From Leptobrachium leishanense (Eukaryota; Chordata; Amphibia; Anura; Megophryidae): 64,000 bases of DNA. Each line of letters begins with the position of its first letter. The stretch's first letter is position 1. The translations under genes were made by a program, and so were the position numbers. Of this stretch, positions 43,788 to 53,132 are shown piece by piece. Under the pieces are notes generated by a model. It was not told the DNA's origin. It did no database searches and saw only the letters and a program-made list of their open reading frames with translations. The DNA is taken from assembly GCA_009667805.1 (NCBI GenBank), contig RXON01001664.1, forward strand, positions 53,074-117,073, written 5' to 3'.

Positions 43788-44782
43788 CGGGAGCTTACAA
43801 TCTAAGAGAGGGAACAGGAGCCGCTCACAGAAGTTTACAATCTAAGGGCTCTATTGCAATCTTCGCGTTAAAACGCGGGCGCAAGGGAGGAAAAACTGCA
43901 CCCGCAGTTTTCCCCCTTGCACCCACTTTTTAACGCAAGATTACAATGCAGGAGCGAAACATGCTGCCTGCATTGTTATCGCCCGTTAAAATGCTGGATG
44001 CTCGCAGCAGCACTGAGCGCAGCCGCGAGCATCCACTCGCTGGATTTCATAGGACCCCAGTGAGTTCCCCCCTGCCGGTCACATGACCAGCCGGTCCACG
44101 TAGTGATTCACGGAGAGAGACTGGGGGGACTTTTCCCCCAGTCTTTCCCTGCTCACGCCAGCAGGAGGAGGCGAACAGAGCCACGGTCCTCGCCGCGGGA
44201 CAGAGGGTGAGTATAGGCTGCTTTTTATTATTTTTAAGGCTGGTGTTAACGGATTCTGCAGAAGCAGAATTCGTTAACACCAAGTCCTGGCTCTGGTTAA
44301 CTTTTCGATGACCAGAGTCAGGCGTTAATCAGTGCAGGCACTTTGTAATCCAGCGCTGATTAACACTTTGCACTCCCCATGTTAAGCATAGGGAGCGCAA
44401 AGTACAGTAACCTCGCGTAGAGGAGCGCAACGTACCAAACGTAAACGGCTTTTTTAACCCGTTTGCGTTTGGATTGTAATATGCGGAAAATACCGCAGCA
44501 AACATTAATGCTTACGTAAGTGAGCGTTAACGTTTGCGTCAACATTGTAATAAGGCCCTAAGAGAGGGAAGAAAATCCGCTCATGGGAGCTTAAAATTTA
44601 AGAGAGGGAAGAGGAGCCTGCTCACGGGAGTTTATAATCTAAGAGAGGGAAGAGGAGCCGTTTACGGGAGTTTACAATCTAAGAGAGGGAAGAGGAGCCA
44701 CTCACGGGAGTTTACAATCCAAGAGAGGAAAGAGCAGCCGCTCACGGGGGTTTACAATCTAAGAGGGAAGAGGTGCCTGCTC
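43788..44782. repeat. Approximately 41-bp tandem repeat split by a MITE
   Basis: The unit AGAGAGGGAAGAGGAGCCG plus CTCACGGGAGTTTACAATCT recurs twice before (43790-43845) and about five times after (44560-44780) the MITE at 43846-44558. The 83-codon plus-strand frame (44534-44785) is created by the repeat. Confidence 0.85.
43846..44558. mobile_element. MITE, GGGCTCTATTGCAATC family, complete copy
   Basis: 713 bp from GGGCTCTATTGCAATCTTCG to ACATTGTAATAAGGCCC, flanked by TAA (43843-43845 and 44559-44561), which fits a PIF/Harbinger-type 3-bp duplication. It contains several internal complementary blocks but no coding frame. Incomplete relatives lie at 4758-5325, 22893-23481 and 50713-50785. 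Confidence 0.85.
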
Positions 44783-44787
44783 TAATA

Positions 44788-44898
44788 TATAAATGCGTTT
44801 GTAATGCGCAGTCAGCCGCACCCATCAAAGCTGCTCACTCGACCCTCCCGACATGAATGGGACAGCGACAGACGCATTACAAACGCATTTATATAGAG
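44788..44898. mobile_element. Small palindromic MITE
   Basis: TATAAATGCGTTTGTAATGC on the left and GCATTACAAACGCATTTATA on the right are perfect inverted ends about 110 bp apart. TA-rich flanks fit a TA target, but the exact duplication is ambiguous. Confidence 0.75.
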
Positions 44899-44989
44899 AG
44901 ATACTCTTGGATAGGACATTGAAAATCAAATATGTGGACACGGATTCTGAACTGGCAACAACAACAATAGACTGCCCTCAGGGCAGGCT

Positions 44990-45143
44990 AAACAACTAGT
45001 ATCTAATAAACCGCTTATTCTTTTTCTATAGATTTTTTGGGATCTTTTAGGCATTTTTCGGAATTTTTTCAGGAACTTTCTTTTCCGTTTTTTTTATAAA
45101 ATGTTTTTTTTTTCTGTAAAAGACCGTTTTATTATTATTCATA
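44990..45143. mobile_element. Repeat family F, left of LTR insertion
   Basis: ATAAACCGCTTATTC, ATAGATTTTTTGG and CTGTAAAAGACCGTTTTATTATT align with 41985-42105. The sequence continues at 50016 after the family 2 LTR element. Confidence 0.75.
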
Positions 45144-46656
45144 GGACCTGTGAAGGAACCGTTCCCTTCCGTCTGTCCTGGCTCTCCAGACACCCCTTCG
45201 TTGCAGTCAGCCCAGCTACTGGGAGCGCTGTCCTCAGCACCACGAGCGGCTTGACCTGCCTGCTTCTGTTCCTTGTGGGCAGAGGGCATCTTCCATAATG
45301 AAGGGGGCCAGGGGGTGTGGAAACAAGCCCAGGGGGATCCTCGGGGGGATCCGGGGAAACAAGCAAGGGCTGCGGGCAAAGCAGCCCGGGTAGATCATCC
45401 ATCTGCGCCTCGGGGCAGGCTGTAGAGGGTGGGCAGAGGCCAGCGGTGCTCTGCCCTGGGGCCAGCTCTTCTGCTGGGAAAGCGGGTGCAAGATCAAAAT
45501 CCAGCGGGGTGGAAGGGGTCAGCGGCTGCGGGATAAGCAGCCTGGGGGAATCATCTTTCTGCTCCCCGGGGCAGGATGGGGTGGGTGTGCAGAGGCCAGC
45601 AGCGCTCTGCCCCGTTGCCAGCGCTTCTGCTGGGTAAGGGTCGATTTGCGGGAGGATGGCTTCTTCCATCTCCGGGGGGATCAAAGGTTGTGGGCAAACC
45701 AGCCCGGGGGAACATCTGTCTGCTCCTCGTGGCAGACTGTGGAGAGGGGGCAGAGGCCAGCGGCGCTCTGCCCCGTGGCCAGCTCTTCTGCTGGGTAGGG
45801 GTCTCCTTGTGGGAGGAGGGCATCCTCCATAATGAAGGAGGTCAGGGGCTGTGTGGAAACAAGCCCCGGGGGATCCTCGGGGGATCCGGGGAAACAAGCA
45901 AGGGCTGCGGGCAAAGCAGCCCGGGTAGATCATCCATCTGCGCCTCGGGCAGGATCGAGTGGGTGGGCAGAGGCCAGCGGCGCTCTGCCCCGTTGCCAGC
46001 GCTTCTGCTGGGTAAGGGTCGCTTTGCGGGAGGATGGCTTCTTCCATCTCCAGGGAGATCAAAGGTTGCGGGCAAACCAGCCCGGGGGAAACATCTGTCT
46101 GCTCCTCGTGGCAGATTGTGGGGGGGTGTAGCTTCCTTGATGGAAATTCCAGGCAAGCTGTAAATCTCCTCCCAAGTATCGCTGGGGAGTGCGGGTTCCT
46201 CCCATGAAGCTCCAGACAAGCTGTAAGTCCCCATAAAAGGATCGCTGGGGGTGTAGATTCCCTGGTCGAAGCTCCAGGCGGGCTGTCAACCTCAACCCAG
46301 GGCTCTACGGGGTAAGTTTCAGGGGTGGGGTATTCTGTCCATGTCGCTTGGAGCTCAGCCAACCGCAGCTGGTGTTGGCGCTCCTTATCTCGCTCCTCAT
46401 CTTCTTGGAGGTCCATCATCAGTTGTACAACTGTGGCTTCAGAGGGGGTGGTGCCGCATATCTCTAATATTGCTCGAGCTTTCTTTCGGAGGTGATCTTT
46501 AGTGGCCGGAGTCGGGGTTGGGGTTCTTACCATTCGCTGGTCCATCCTTGTAAGCTCCTTCACCAGGGCTTTCTTGTTTTTGGCGCCGGCGATTCCTCCA
46601 CGGCACTCTAATATGTAACTCAGCGTGTCCCTCTTGTAGTTGGCATAGCTGGCCAT
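45139..46656 (-). CDS. Family 2 element protein: SAP-like domain plus repeats (505 codons open)
   Basis: One uninterrupted minus-strand frame from 46656 to 45139. Residues about 5-40 form the SAP-like segment (TLSYILECRGG, KKALVKELTRMDQ). Residues about 90-130 are charged (DEERDKERQHQLRLAELQ). Then YPVEPWVE, and two or more copies of a LTACLELHGR/FTACLEFPSR motif. The rest is made of repeats of about 45-60 residues around AEALATGQSAAGLCP, each followed by a segment like CPEAQMDDLPGLLCPQPL. The last 45 or so codons come from the truncated LTR, so the C-terminus is chimeric. The same plan in family 1 argues that the protein is real. The function is unknown; a gag-like structural role is a guess. 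Confidence 0.65.
   Translation of the reverse strand: MASYANYKRDTLSYILECRGGIAGAKNKKALVKELTRMDQRMVRTPTPTPATKDHLRKKARAILEICGTTPSEATVVQLMMDLQEDEERDKERQHQLRLAELQATWTEYPTPETYPVEPWVEVDSPPGASTRESTPPAILLWGLTACLELHGRNPHSPAILGRRFTACLEFPSRKLHPPTICHEEQTDVSPGLVCPQPLISLEMEEAILPQSDPYPAEALATGQSAAGLCPPTRSCPRRRWMIYPGCFARSPCLFPRIPRGSPGACFHTAPDLLHYGGCPPPTRRPLPSRRAGHGAERRWPLPPLHSLPRGADRCSPGLVCPQPLIPPEMEEAILPQIDPYPAEALATGQSAAGLCTPTPSCPGEQKDDSPRLLIPQPLTPSTPLDFDLAPAFPAEELAPGQSTAGLCPPSTACPEAQMDDLPGLLCPQPLLVSPDPPEDPPGLVSTPPGPLHYGRCPLPTRNRSRQVKPLVVLRTALPVAGLTATKGCLESQDRRKGTVPSQVL
45149..45277 (-). repeat. Family 2 LTR, leftmost, truncated
   Basis: It starts TGTGAAGGAACCGTTCCC like the other two LTRs, but after about 129 bp it jumps at TCTGTTCCTT into internal sequence (GTGGGCAGAGGGC). 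The join shares CCT with both parents, suggesting a microhomology deletion that removed the rest of this LTR and the 3' end of the internal region. Confidence 0.9.
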
Positions 46657-46658
46657 TC

Positions 46659-46707
46659 TGCGTTTCTTCTGGGGTTGGAGAGCTTATCCTCACCGCTTGC
46701 CACCAGT
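46659..46707 (-). other. Family 2 primer-binding site region (inner copy)
   Basis: Next to the middle LTR the plus strand reads CTTATCCTCACCGCTTGCCACCA, the same as next to the rightmost LTR. The middle LTR is therefore the 5' LTR for the left internal region and the 3' LTR for the right one. Confidence 0.7.
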
Positions 46708-46708
46708 G

Positions 46709-47430
46709 TGAAGGAACCGTTCCCTTCCGTCTGTCCTGGCTCTCCAGACACCCCTTCGTTGCGGTCAGCCCAGCTACTGGGAGCGCTGTCCTCAGCGCCT
46801 CGAGCGGCTTGACCTGCCTGCTTCTGTTCCTCTGCCCTGGAGCCGTTAGGAATCTCCAGAAGGCCGCTCTCTGCCTTCTGAGGGTGATAGTGTATAGTGT
46901 AGCGTCGCTGAAATAAAGACACCAGGCACGGCTGTATGCTTTAAAACAGGATCCTCTCTCTCTGAGCTCTGAGAGTTCTCTGACTTTTTAATGAACAACC
47001 ACCATTTATGCTGAAGTCCAACAGTCATAATTTGCATACCCATACTAATTACATTAGGTCAGTTATTTACAATAAACATTCTTTACATTCTCTAGCCTTT
47101 CAGCTCACACAACATTTGTATATCCATTGTTCTAACACATCAGATTAAACACACACTATCAGAGATCCCTTGAATTAAACATGCAGCTAGATAATGGGAA
47201 AAGCCCTGGTGCATAAATTACACAGCAGTAAAGCTTGTTTACTGTTTACACAAAAACACATTTACCTACAGGAATATAAGTATTTTTAAAACTAAAGTTA
47301 CGCCATTTTACACTAAACTAAATTAAACTAAAACCAAACGATGTAAAATATATTTAAAACCACACGATAAAAATGAACATAAAGTCTCTTGGGGTTTGAA
47401 GCATGGAGCGTTACATCAGCTCCATGACAT
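46709..47430 (-). repeat. Family 2 LTR, middle, complete
   Basis: 722 bp from TGTGAAGGAACCG to CAGCTCCATGACA. A purine-rich tract on the minus strand (plus strand TATGTCCCCCCTTCC) follows its right edge and marks the polypurine tract of the right-hand internal region. Confidence 0.92.
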
Positions 47431-48022
47431 ATGTCCCCCCTTCCAGAACGGCAGGGCAAGCTTAGATCCCAAACGGATCCCTTGCCACTGACGAGACTTC
47501 TCACCTTGTCCTTTTTTCTCTCTGCGCCATCCTCAAAGTTCCAGAGTGCTGGCGCACAAGCATCACCAGTGGGGTCCGACGGTCGCCACAGGGTATGCCT
47601 GGGTGTGGGTCCATAGTCTGTCGGGAGGAGGCGAGCCACCAGGCTTCTCCAATTGTCCTCGTAAACTAGCCCGCTGTCCGAGGGGTGCTCCAGGCCCCAG
47701 CGCCGGGTGCCCCGTTGGTGCAGTTGGTGGCAGGTGTCCCCTCCTGGGGAAGGGTTCTGTCGTCGGGGAGGGGTACCGCCTGTACCACCTCCGGGGGTAT
47801 CACGCACCCGGGAAAAACGCGGGCCACTTGCACGCGTCCCGAGCACTCTGGTCAGCTACTGGAAAAAGTAGTGGCTGTAGGGGGCCTCCGGGCCAAAGGG
47901 CTGGAAAAGTGGGCAGAGTTGACAATGGCTCTGCCCCGTAGCCAGTGCTTCTGCTGGAGAAGGGTCTCTGGGCGGGAGGATGGCTTCCTCCCTCTCCGGG
48001 GAAACCAAGTGCTGCGGGCAAG

Positions 48023-49096
48023 TCAACCCGGGGGTGTCCGCCATCGGCTCCTCGGGGTAGGCGGTGGAGAGTGGGCAGAGGCCAGCGGCGCTCTGCCCCG
48101 TGGCCAGCTCTTCTGCTGGGTAGGGGTCTCCTTGTGGGCAGAGGGCATCTTCCATAATGAAGGGGGCCAGGGGGGTGTGGAAACAAGCCCAGGGGGATCC
48201 TCGGGGGGATCCGGGGAAACAAGCAAGGGCTGCGGGCAAAGCAGCCCGGGTAGATCATCCATCTGCGCCTCGGGGCAGGCTGTAGAGGGTGGGCAGAGGC
48301 CAGCGGTGCTCTGCCCTGGGGCCAGCTCTTCTGCTGGGAAAGCGGGTGCAAGATCAAAATCCAGCGGGGTGGAAGGGGTCAGTGGCTGCGGGATAAGCAG
48401 CCTGGGGGAATCATCTTTCTGCTCCCCGGGGCAGGATGGGGTGGGTGGGCAGAGGGCAGCAGCGCTCTGCCCCGTTGCCAGCGCTTCTGCTGGGTAAGGG
48501 TCGCTTTGCGGGAGGATGGCTTCTTCCATATCCGGGGGGATCAAAGGTTGCGGGCAAACCAGCCCGGGGGGAACATCTGTCTGCTCCTCGTGGCAGACTG
48601 TGGAGAGGGGGCAGAGGCCAGCGACGCTCTGCCCCGTGGCCAGCTCTTCTGCTGGGTAGGGGTCTCCTTGTGGGAGGAGGGCATCCTCCATAATGAAGGA
48701 GGTCAGGGGCTGTGTGGAAACAAGCCCCGGGGGATCCTCGGGGGGATCCGGGGAAACAAGCAAGGGCTGCGGGCAAAGCAGCCCGGGTAGATCATCCATC
48801 TGCGCCTCGGGGCAGGATCGAGTGGGTGGGCAGAGGCCAGCGGCGCTCTGCCCCGTTGCCAGCGCTTCTGCTGGGTAAGGGTCGCTTTGCGGGAGGATGG
48901 CTTCTTCCATCTCCAGGGGGATCAAAGGTTGCGGGCAAACCAGTCCAGGGGAAACATCTGTCTGCTCCTCGTGGCAGACTGTGGGGGGTGTAGCTTCCTT
49001 GATGGAAATTCCAGGCAAGCTGTAAATCTCCTCCCAAGTATCACTGGGGAGTGCGGGTTCCTCCCATGAAGCTCCAGACAATCTGTAAGTCCCCAT
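48023..49096 (-). CDS. Family 2 element protein, repeat part (right-hand copy)
   Basis: A 357-codon minus-strand frame with five or more GQSAAGLCP-type repeats, parallel to the C-terminal part of the 505-codon protein. It overlaps the SAP-like frame (48922-49518), with a frameshift between them at about 48990, where the left-hand copy is still continuous. A further frame in 47800-48357 is the same DNA in another phase. Confidence 0.6.
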   Translation of the reverse strand: MGTYRLSGASWEEPALPSDTWEEIYSLPGISIKEATPPTVCHEEQTDVSPGLVCPQPLIPLEMEEAILPQSDPYPAEALATGQSAAGLCPPTRSCPEAQMDDLPGLLCPQPLLVSPDPPEDPPGLVSTQPLTSFIMEDALLPQGDPYPAEELATGQSVAGLCPLSTVCHEEQTDVPPGLVCPQPLIPPDMEEAILPQSDPYPAEALATGQSAAALCPPTPSCPGEQKDDSPRLLIPQPLTPSTPLDFDLAPAFPAEELAPGQSTAGLCPPSTACPEAQMDDLPGLLCPQPLLVSPDPPEDPPGLVSTPPWPPSLWKMPSAHKETPTQQKSWPRGRAPLASAHSPPPTPRSRWRTPPG

Positions 49097-49518
49097 AAAA
49101 GGATCGCTGGGGGTGTAGATTCCCTGGACGAAGCTCCAGGCGGGCTGTCAACCTCAACCCAGGGCTCTACGGGGTAAGTTTCAGGGGTGGGGTATTCTGT
49201 CCATGTCACTTGGAGCTCAGCCAACCGCAGCTGGTGTTGGCGCTCCTTATCTCGCTCCTCATCTTCTTGGAGGTCCATCATCAGTTGTACAACTGTGGCT
49301 TCAGAGGGGGTGGTGCCGCAGATCTCTAATATTGCTCGAGCTTTCTTTCGGAGGTGATCTTTAGTGGCCGGAGTCGGGGTTGGGGTTCTTACCATTCGCT
49401 GGTCCATCCTTGTAAGCTCCTTCACCAGGGCTTTCTTGTTTTTGGCGCCGGCGATTCCTCCACGGCACTCTAATATGTTTCTCAGCGTGTCCCTCTTGTA
49501 GTTGGCATAGCTGGCCAT
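48922..49518 (-). CDS. Family 2 element protein, SAP-like N-terminal part (right-hand copy)
   Basis: A 198-codon frame starting at 49518, some 50 bp inside the 5' LTR. It is nearly identical to the first 190 residues of the left-hand 505-codon frame (TLRNILECRGG, ELTRMDQ, EATVVQLMMDLQEDEERD, YPVEPWVE). It runs out after a frame change near 48990. In the left-hand copy the corresponding reading continues, so this copy is probably the damaged one. Confidence 0.65.
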   Translation of the reverse strand: MASYANYKRDTLRNILECRGGIAGAKNKKALVKELTRMDQRMVRTPTPTPATKDHLRKKARAILEICGTTPSEATVVQLMMDLQEDEERDKERQHQLRLAELQVTWTEYPTPETYPVEPWVEVDSPPGASSRESTPPAILLWGLTDCLELHGRNPHSPVILGRRFTACLEFPSRKLHPPQSATRSRQMFPLDWFARNL

Positions 49519-49544
49519 TCTGCGTTTCTTCTGGGGTTGGAGAG

Positions 49545-49567
49545 CTTATCCTCACCGCTTGCCACCA
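49545..49567 (-). other. Family 2 primer-binding site, tRNA-Leu-like
   Basis: The minus strand reads TGGTGGCAAGCGGTGAGGAT one base from the LTR. As I recall it, vertebrate tRNA-Leu(UAG/AAG) would give TGGTGGCAGCGGTGGGAT. The first eight bases match and the rest fits with two 1-base insertions. The assignment is tentative. Confidence 0.5.
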
Positions 49568-49568
49568 G

Positions 49569-50015
49569 TGTGAAGGAACCGTTCCCTTCCGTCTGTCCTG
49601 GCTCTCCAGACACCCCTTCGTTGCGGTCAGCCCGGCTACTGGGAGCGCTGTCCTCAGCGCCTCGAGCGGCTTGACCTGCCTGCTTCTGTTCCTCTGCCCT
49701 GGAGCCGTTAGGAATCTCCAGAAGGCCGCTCTGTGCCTTCTGAGGGTGATAGTGTATAGTGTAGCGTCGCTGAAATAAAGACACCAGGCACGGCTGTATG
49801 CTTTAAAACAGGATCCTCTCTCTCTGAGCTCTGAGAGTTCTCTGACTTTTTAATGAACAACCACCATTTATGCTGAAGTCCAACAGTCATAATTTGCATA
49901 CCCATACTAATTACATTAGGTCAGTTATTTACACTAAACATTCTTTACATTCTCTAGCCTTTCAGCTCACACAACATTTGTATGAAGCATGGAGCGTTAC
50001 ATCAGCTCCATGACA
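49569..50015 (-). repeat. Family 2 LTR, rightmost, with internal deletion
   Basis: 447 bp. It matches the middle LTR at both ends but lacks about 280 bp between CACAACATTTGTAT and GAAGCATGGAGCG. Both edges are intact, followed by GGACC. Confidence 0.9.
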
Positions 50016-50450
50016 GGACCATGTATGCAAATTCCAAGCATTTTCATTCAGTGTTTTTTTTGCAAACAGCGTTTCATTTTGACACTTTCAATCGTATTTT
50101 TTTTCTTACCCTGTTCGTCAGCTTGTTGGCTTTTTCCGGCAGCTGGTCTGCGCTGTGATCGGCGGCTTATCGGCTTTTTCTGACGTGTTTGGCGTGTTTC
50201 TGGAGCGGTTCCGGTGGGTTTTCGGCGGGTGTTTGGCAGATTTGCGGCGTGTTTGCGGCAGGAATTCCCTGCACTCAGGGTATCCTGCTGTGAAGATGTT
50301 TGTCCCCAGTTTCACACCCGACGGCCAGAAGCAGTGGATCGGGCCGCCGTTCTCGCCGCAGGCTGAGAGGTGAGTATCGGATTTATTGTGGGGGTTTCGC
50401 TGGTTCTAATTGATTCTGTAAACACTTCTAGATGACGGTAAAATTTTCAT
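50016..50450. mobile_element. Repeat family F, right of LTR insertion
   Basis: GCAAATTCCAAGCATTTTCA, TTGCAAACAGCGTTTCA and the G/T-rich run GGCTTTTTCCGGCAGC align with 42110-42180 and 42640-42800. The 64- and 72-codon frames are shadows. Confidence 0.75.
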
Positions 50451-51180
50451 TACTGTGGTAATTATCGCTAGGACTTTGTAGTACCTTACTTATCCTAACG
50501 CAAATTACTGATTGCGCTCCTTACTGATTGCGCTCCTGATTGCGCTCGTTAAGTATAGAGTGCGCAAAGTACAGTAAGCGCATGCAAGCTAGTGCAATCA
50601 CTGAAGCACTACCAATTTTTTTCCCTGATAAGCTTTAGGAAGGTAATATGGGAGGCATGCGTTAAAGTCACTTATCCTGACGTTAACGCTCACTCACCCA
50701 AATGCTACACTTAGGGCTCCATTACAAACCCCGCGTTAAAACGGCGGCGGTAGGGAGAAAAAACTGCACCCGCAAACTTCCCCAGAGAGAAATTCAAACA
50801 ACAGCAGCAGACACTTAGTCAATGAAGCTTCTCCCACTGCTGTTTGAATCTCCCTTTTATGAAGTGCTGAAATGTATCACAATGGCAACAATGGCGATTT
50901 TCACCATTGTTGCAACAACTGCAAACAACAGTACATTGTAAATAACCCTCTAGGGCAGGTATGGCTAACCTTTTTGAGCCAGAGTGCCCTAAATGGATTG
51001 ATGAACCAACTTATGTGTCTCAAAGTGCCAACACTGCAATTAAACCTGAAAACTGAGGATTTATTTAAAAAAAACATTTCATACGACTCTCTGAACTATG
51101 TGCTTCAGTCTTAGAAGAAAAATACAATGCAAGATGTTTGACACGTCAGTGTGTAATCGTAGTTCCGATTGTGACAAACA
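50451..51180. other. MITE fragments and unassigned DNA
   Basis: 50713-50785 is a short GGGCTCCATTACAAACC-type MITE end. Around 50785-50865 an inverted pair (AGAGAAATTCAAACAACAGC and GCTGTTTGAATCTCCCTTTT) is visible. 50955-51060 contains an old dispersed-repeat-like text (GGCTAACCTTTTTGAGCC). No gene is seen. Confidence 0.5.
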
Positions 51181-51184
51181 AGAC

Positions 51185-51440
51185 AAAACAGACATTAGAC
51201 CCCACATAAATGTATACCCAGACCCCAGATACAGGTATACCCAGACACAGACCACAGATATATATGTACTCCCAGACACCAGACCCCAGATACATGTATA
51301 CCCAGACACCAGACTCCAATTACATGTATACTCAGACACCAGGCAAATGTATAGCCAGACATCAGACTCCAGATATATGTATAACCAGACCACGATACAT
51401 GTATACCCAGACAGACCCCAGAATATACATGTAAAACCAT
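51185..51440. repeat. Tandem repeat with CAGACACCAGACYCCAG and ATACATGTATACC
   Basis: Units of roughly 30-36 bp recur about seven times with length variation. Open frames of 74-134 codons on both strands derive from the repeat and have no protein features. Confidence 0.85.
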
Positions 51441-51726
51441 CAGAATGCAGACCATTACATGGTCAACCAGGGATGAACACATTGAAAGAAAACCGTATGT
51501 AGAAACCAGTAAAAGAGAGCTTTCCAACTATGCTTCTGAATCACAACTCCCATGATTCCCTGGCTAACTATTGCAATCAAAGGATTCTGGGATTTGCAGT
51601 CCATCAACATCTAGGGGATGGTAGTCTGAGATTCCTGATCTACAGATTCATCATCAGCTACTGGCACCTGGATTTGTACCAAACCACCTCCACTGGGAGC
51701 CTGCTCCAGGTATTCACTACTCCTAT

Positions 51727-52149
51727 TCTGCCTCCCTAGCAAAGCTGCGAGGCGTGGGTACTTGAGACTAACTGAGTCTGTATTGACCAGTACTCACACA
51801 ATGAAAGTTCAGCAGACAGTGTCAACTCAGCAAAACTGACACGTAGAAAGATGAATCCAGTTGAAAACTTTAATGATCAGACTGACAATCTTTGTAATTA
51901 CAAAGTTCAGCAATGCAGGTGAAAAGACATTAGTTCTGTCCAGCATTGAGCAAAGATGACTGCTAGGTGACCAGTAAGTACCTCAGAACTAGACTTAACA
52001 AAAAAGGTTGGAGCTAGCTGGATACAGCAAGGCTAAAGGAACCCAGCAGGATCAAAATAGCTATGAAATAATAGCTGCAAGCAGCAAAAGGCAGATTCAA
52101 CACTTAACATTAAAATATACAAATAAACCCTGAGTCATGGGTCATGACA
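51727..52149 (-). repeat. BEL/Pao element LTR, left copy (3' LTR)
   Basis: It shares GCAAAGCTGCGAGGCGTGGG, CAGTTGAAAACTTTAATGAT and TGTCCAGCATTGAGCAAAG with the copy at 58251-58491. Its right edge is GGGTCATGACA at 52149, so the sense strand begins TGTCATGACCC. The plus-strand text CTCCCGTCT after it is a purine run on the sense strand, fitting a polypurine tract. Confidence 0.8.
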
Positions 52150-52533
52150 CTCCCGTCTGAAATCTTTAGATTTTAAAAGAAACTAAAACTATAACTTTAA
52201 ATGTCCTCTTGGAAACCCAATGCAGAGACCTGAAAAACAAAGGTAAAGCATTCAATAATACAACCTTACACTTTATAGCCAGCACTAAGTCAACAGTCTT
52301 AAAGGTAGGCCATAGTTTCAGATGCGAGGAGTAAATTTAACAAGTTAACCCATCTTCGTGCTGGGGAAGCCGCTCTTGGCCAAAACTTCCACCAACACAA
52401 TTGTAATCCAACTGCCTGTTTGTGGAAAGGCTTCTGCCGAGAGCAGAAACTCTTAACTGAACTTTTCCCTTGGCAGAAGGAGTATCAGTTCGGTGATTGG
52501 CCGGAAGAAACTATATACAATACCTCCTTTAGT

Positions 52534-52602
52534 CACTTGACCTTCACTTTTCGGATTCTTCCATCGTCACTGGGCATAACCTGAGTGACAAGACCCATTG
52601 AC
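52534..52602 (-). pseudogene. pol: BEL/Pao integrase C-terminus
   Basis: On the minus strand the frame reads [20 protein letters not shown] and a stop. BEL/Pao integrases end with a W-P-M-G-L-V... DG-R-V-R-K-V-V segment, and this fits it well. The upstream integrase domain, RNase H and RT do not exist in this element. Immediately upstream in the same frame is RPL6 sequence. Confidence 0.75.
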
Positions 52603-53119
52603 AGGAGTTGGGAATCCACAAACTTCTGATCGGCTTTGCGCTGTAGTGTGACTGCGTATGTTTCCTTCTCTGTTAAAAAGACTCTCCCTGCTGGTGCTTG
52701 GGTTTGCGCAGCCTCTTCTTCTAAGTAAGCATCAGTCAGGTGCTTTGGAACCTTGACACTTGAGATATTGACTTTTGTGGAAGTGGCGATAACAAATTTC
52801 TGGTGAGCTCTTCACAGGGGCACCCGGTTGATAACCAGGGGTCCTGTTACCAGCGGAAGGCCAAACTGGAGCTGCTTCAGAAAAACCACATGCTTCCCCC
52901 TGTGGCGTCCATTGAGGAAGATAAGCACAGTCCCAGGAGTGATGGAGGAGTGAAGGTTGCGTTTGTGCTGGCTGAAAGGCTTCTTGCCATGGTTTAACAG
53001 CTTTCTTGGAACATCTTCAGTGGAATAATATAGAGGCATTTTACGCAGTATGACTACACATGTGCAGCAATTCTTATCCCCACCGACTGTCTTTGACACG
53101 GTAGCTCTAGCCTTCTCCT
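52603..53119 (-). pseudogene. RPL6: RPL6 (ribosomal protein eL6) segment, C-terminal part, captured in BEL/Pao
   Basis: RPL6 is a protein of the large ribosomal subunit. The minus strand here reads [73 protein letters not shown]-type text, NRVPL, then after a stop [20 protein letters not shown] and [15 protein letters not shown]. The order and wording are those of vertebrate RPL6 from the middle to about 30 residues before its end. There is no intron, no stop codon of its own, no 3' UTR and no poly(A). It joins BEL/Pao integrase directly at [11 protein letters not shown]. Substitutions (for example GG to CC) and a stop show it is not functional as a ribosomal protein. Confidence 0.88.
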
Positions 53120-53132
53120 TTATCTTCCTTTC

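Larger units (their letters stand above)
45149..50015 (-). mobile_element. Pol-less LTR retrotransposon, family 2, tandem array
   Basis: On the plus strand the order is LTR fragment (45149-45277), internal (45278-46708), LTR (46709-47430), internal (47431-49568), LTR (49569-50015). A perfect 5-bp duplication GGACC (45144-45148 and 50016-50020) flanks the whole array, so it is one insertion site. The two internal regions share an adjacent middle LTR, as expected from LTR-LTR recombination between sister copies. Both internals carry minus-strand frames with a SAP-like start and GQSAAGLCP repeats, and no pol genes. Confidence 0.9.

Noticed and set aside
45317..48993. Many plus-strand frames of 60-270 codons in family 2 internals
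   Set aside because: They are antisense to the conserved 505-codon frame and differ between the two copies.
51098..51527. 134- and 110-codon frames with repeated Tyr/Thr or Gly/Val text
   Set aside because: They come from the ATACATGTATACC tandem repeat. No domain is present.
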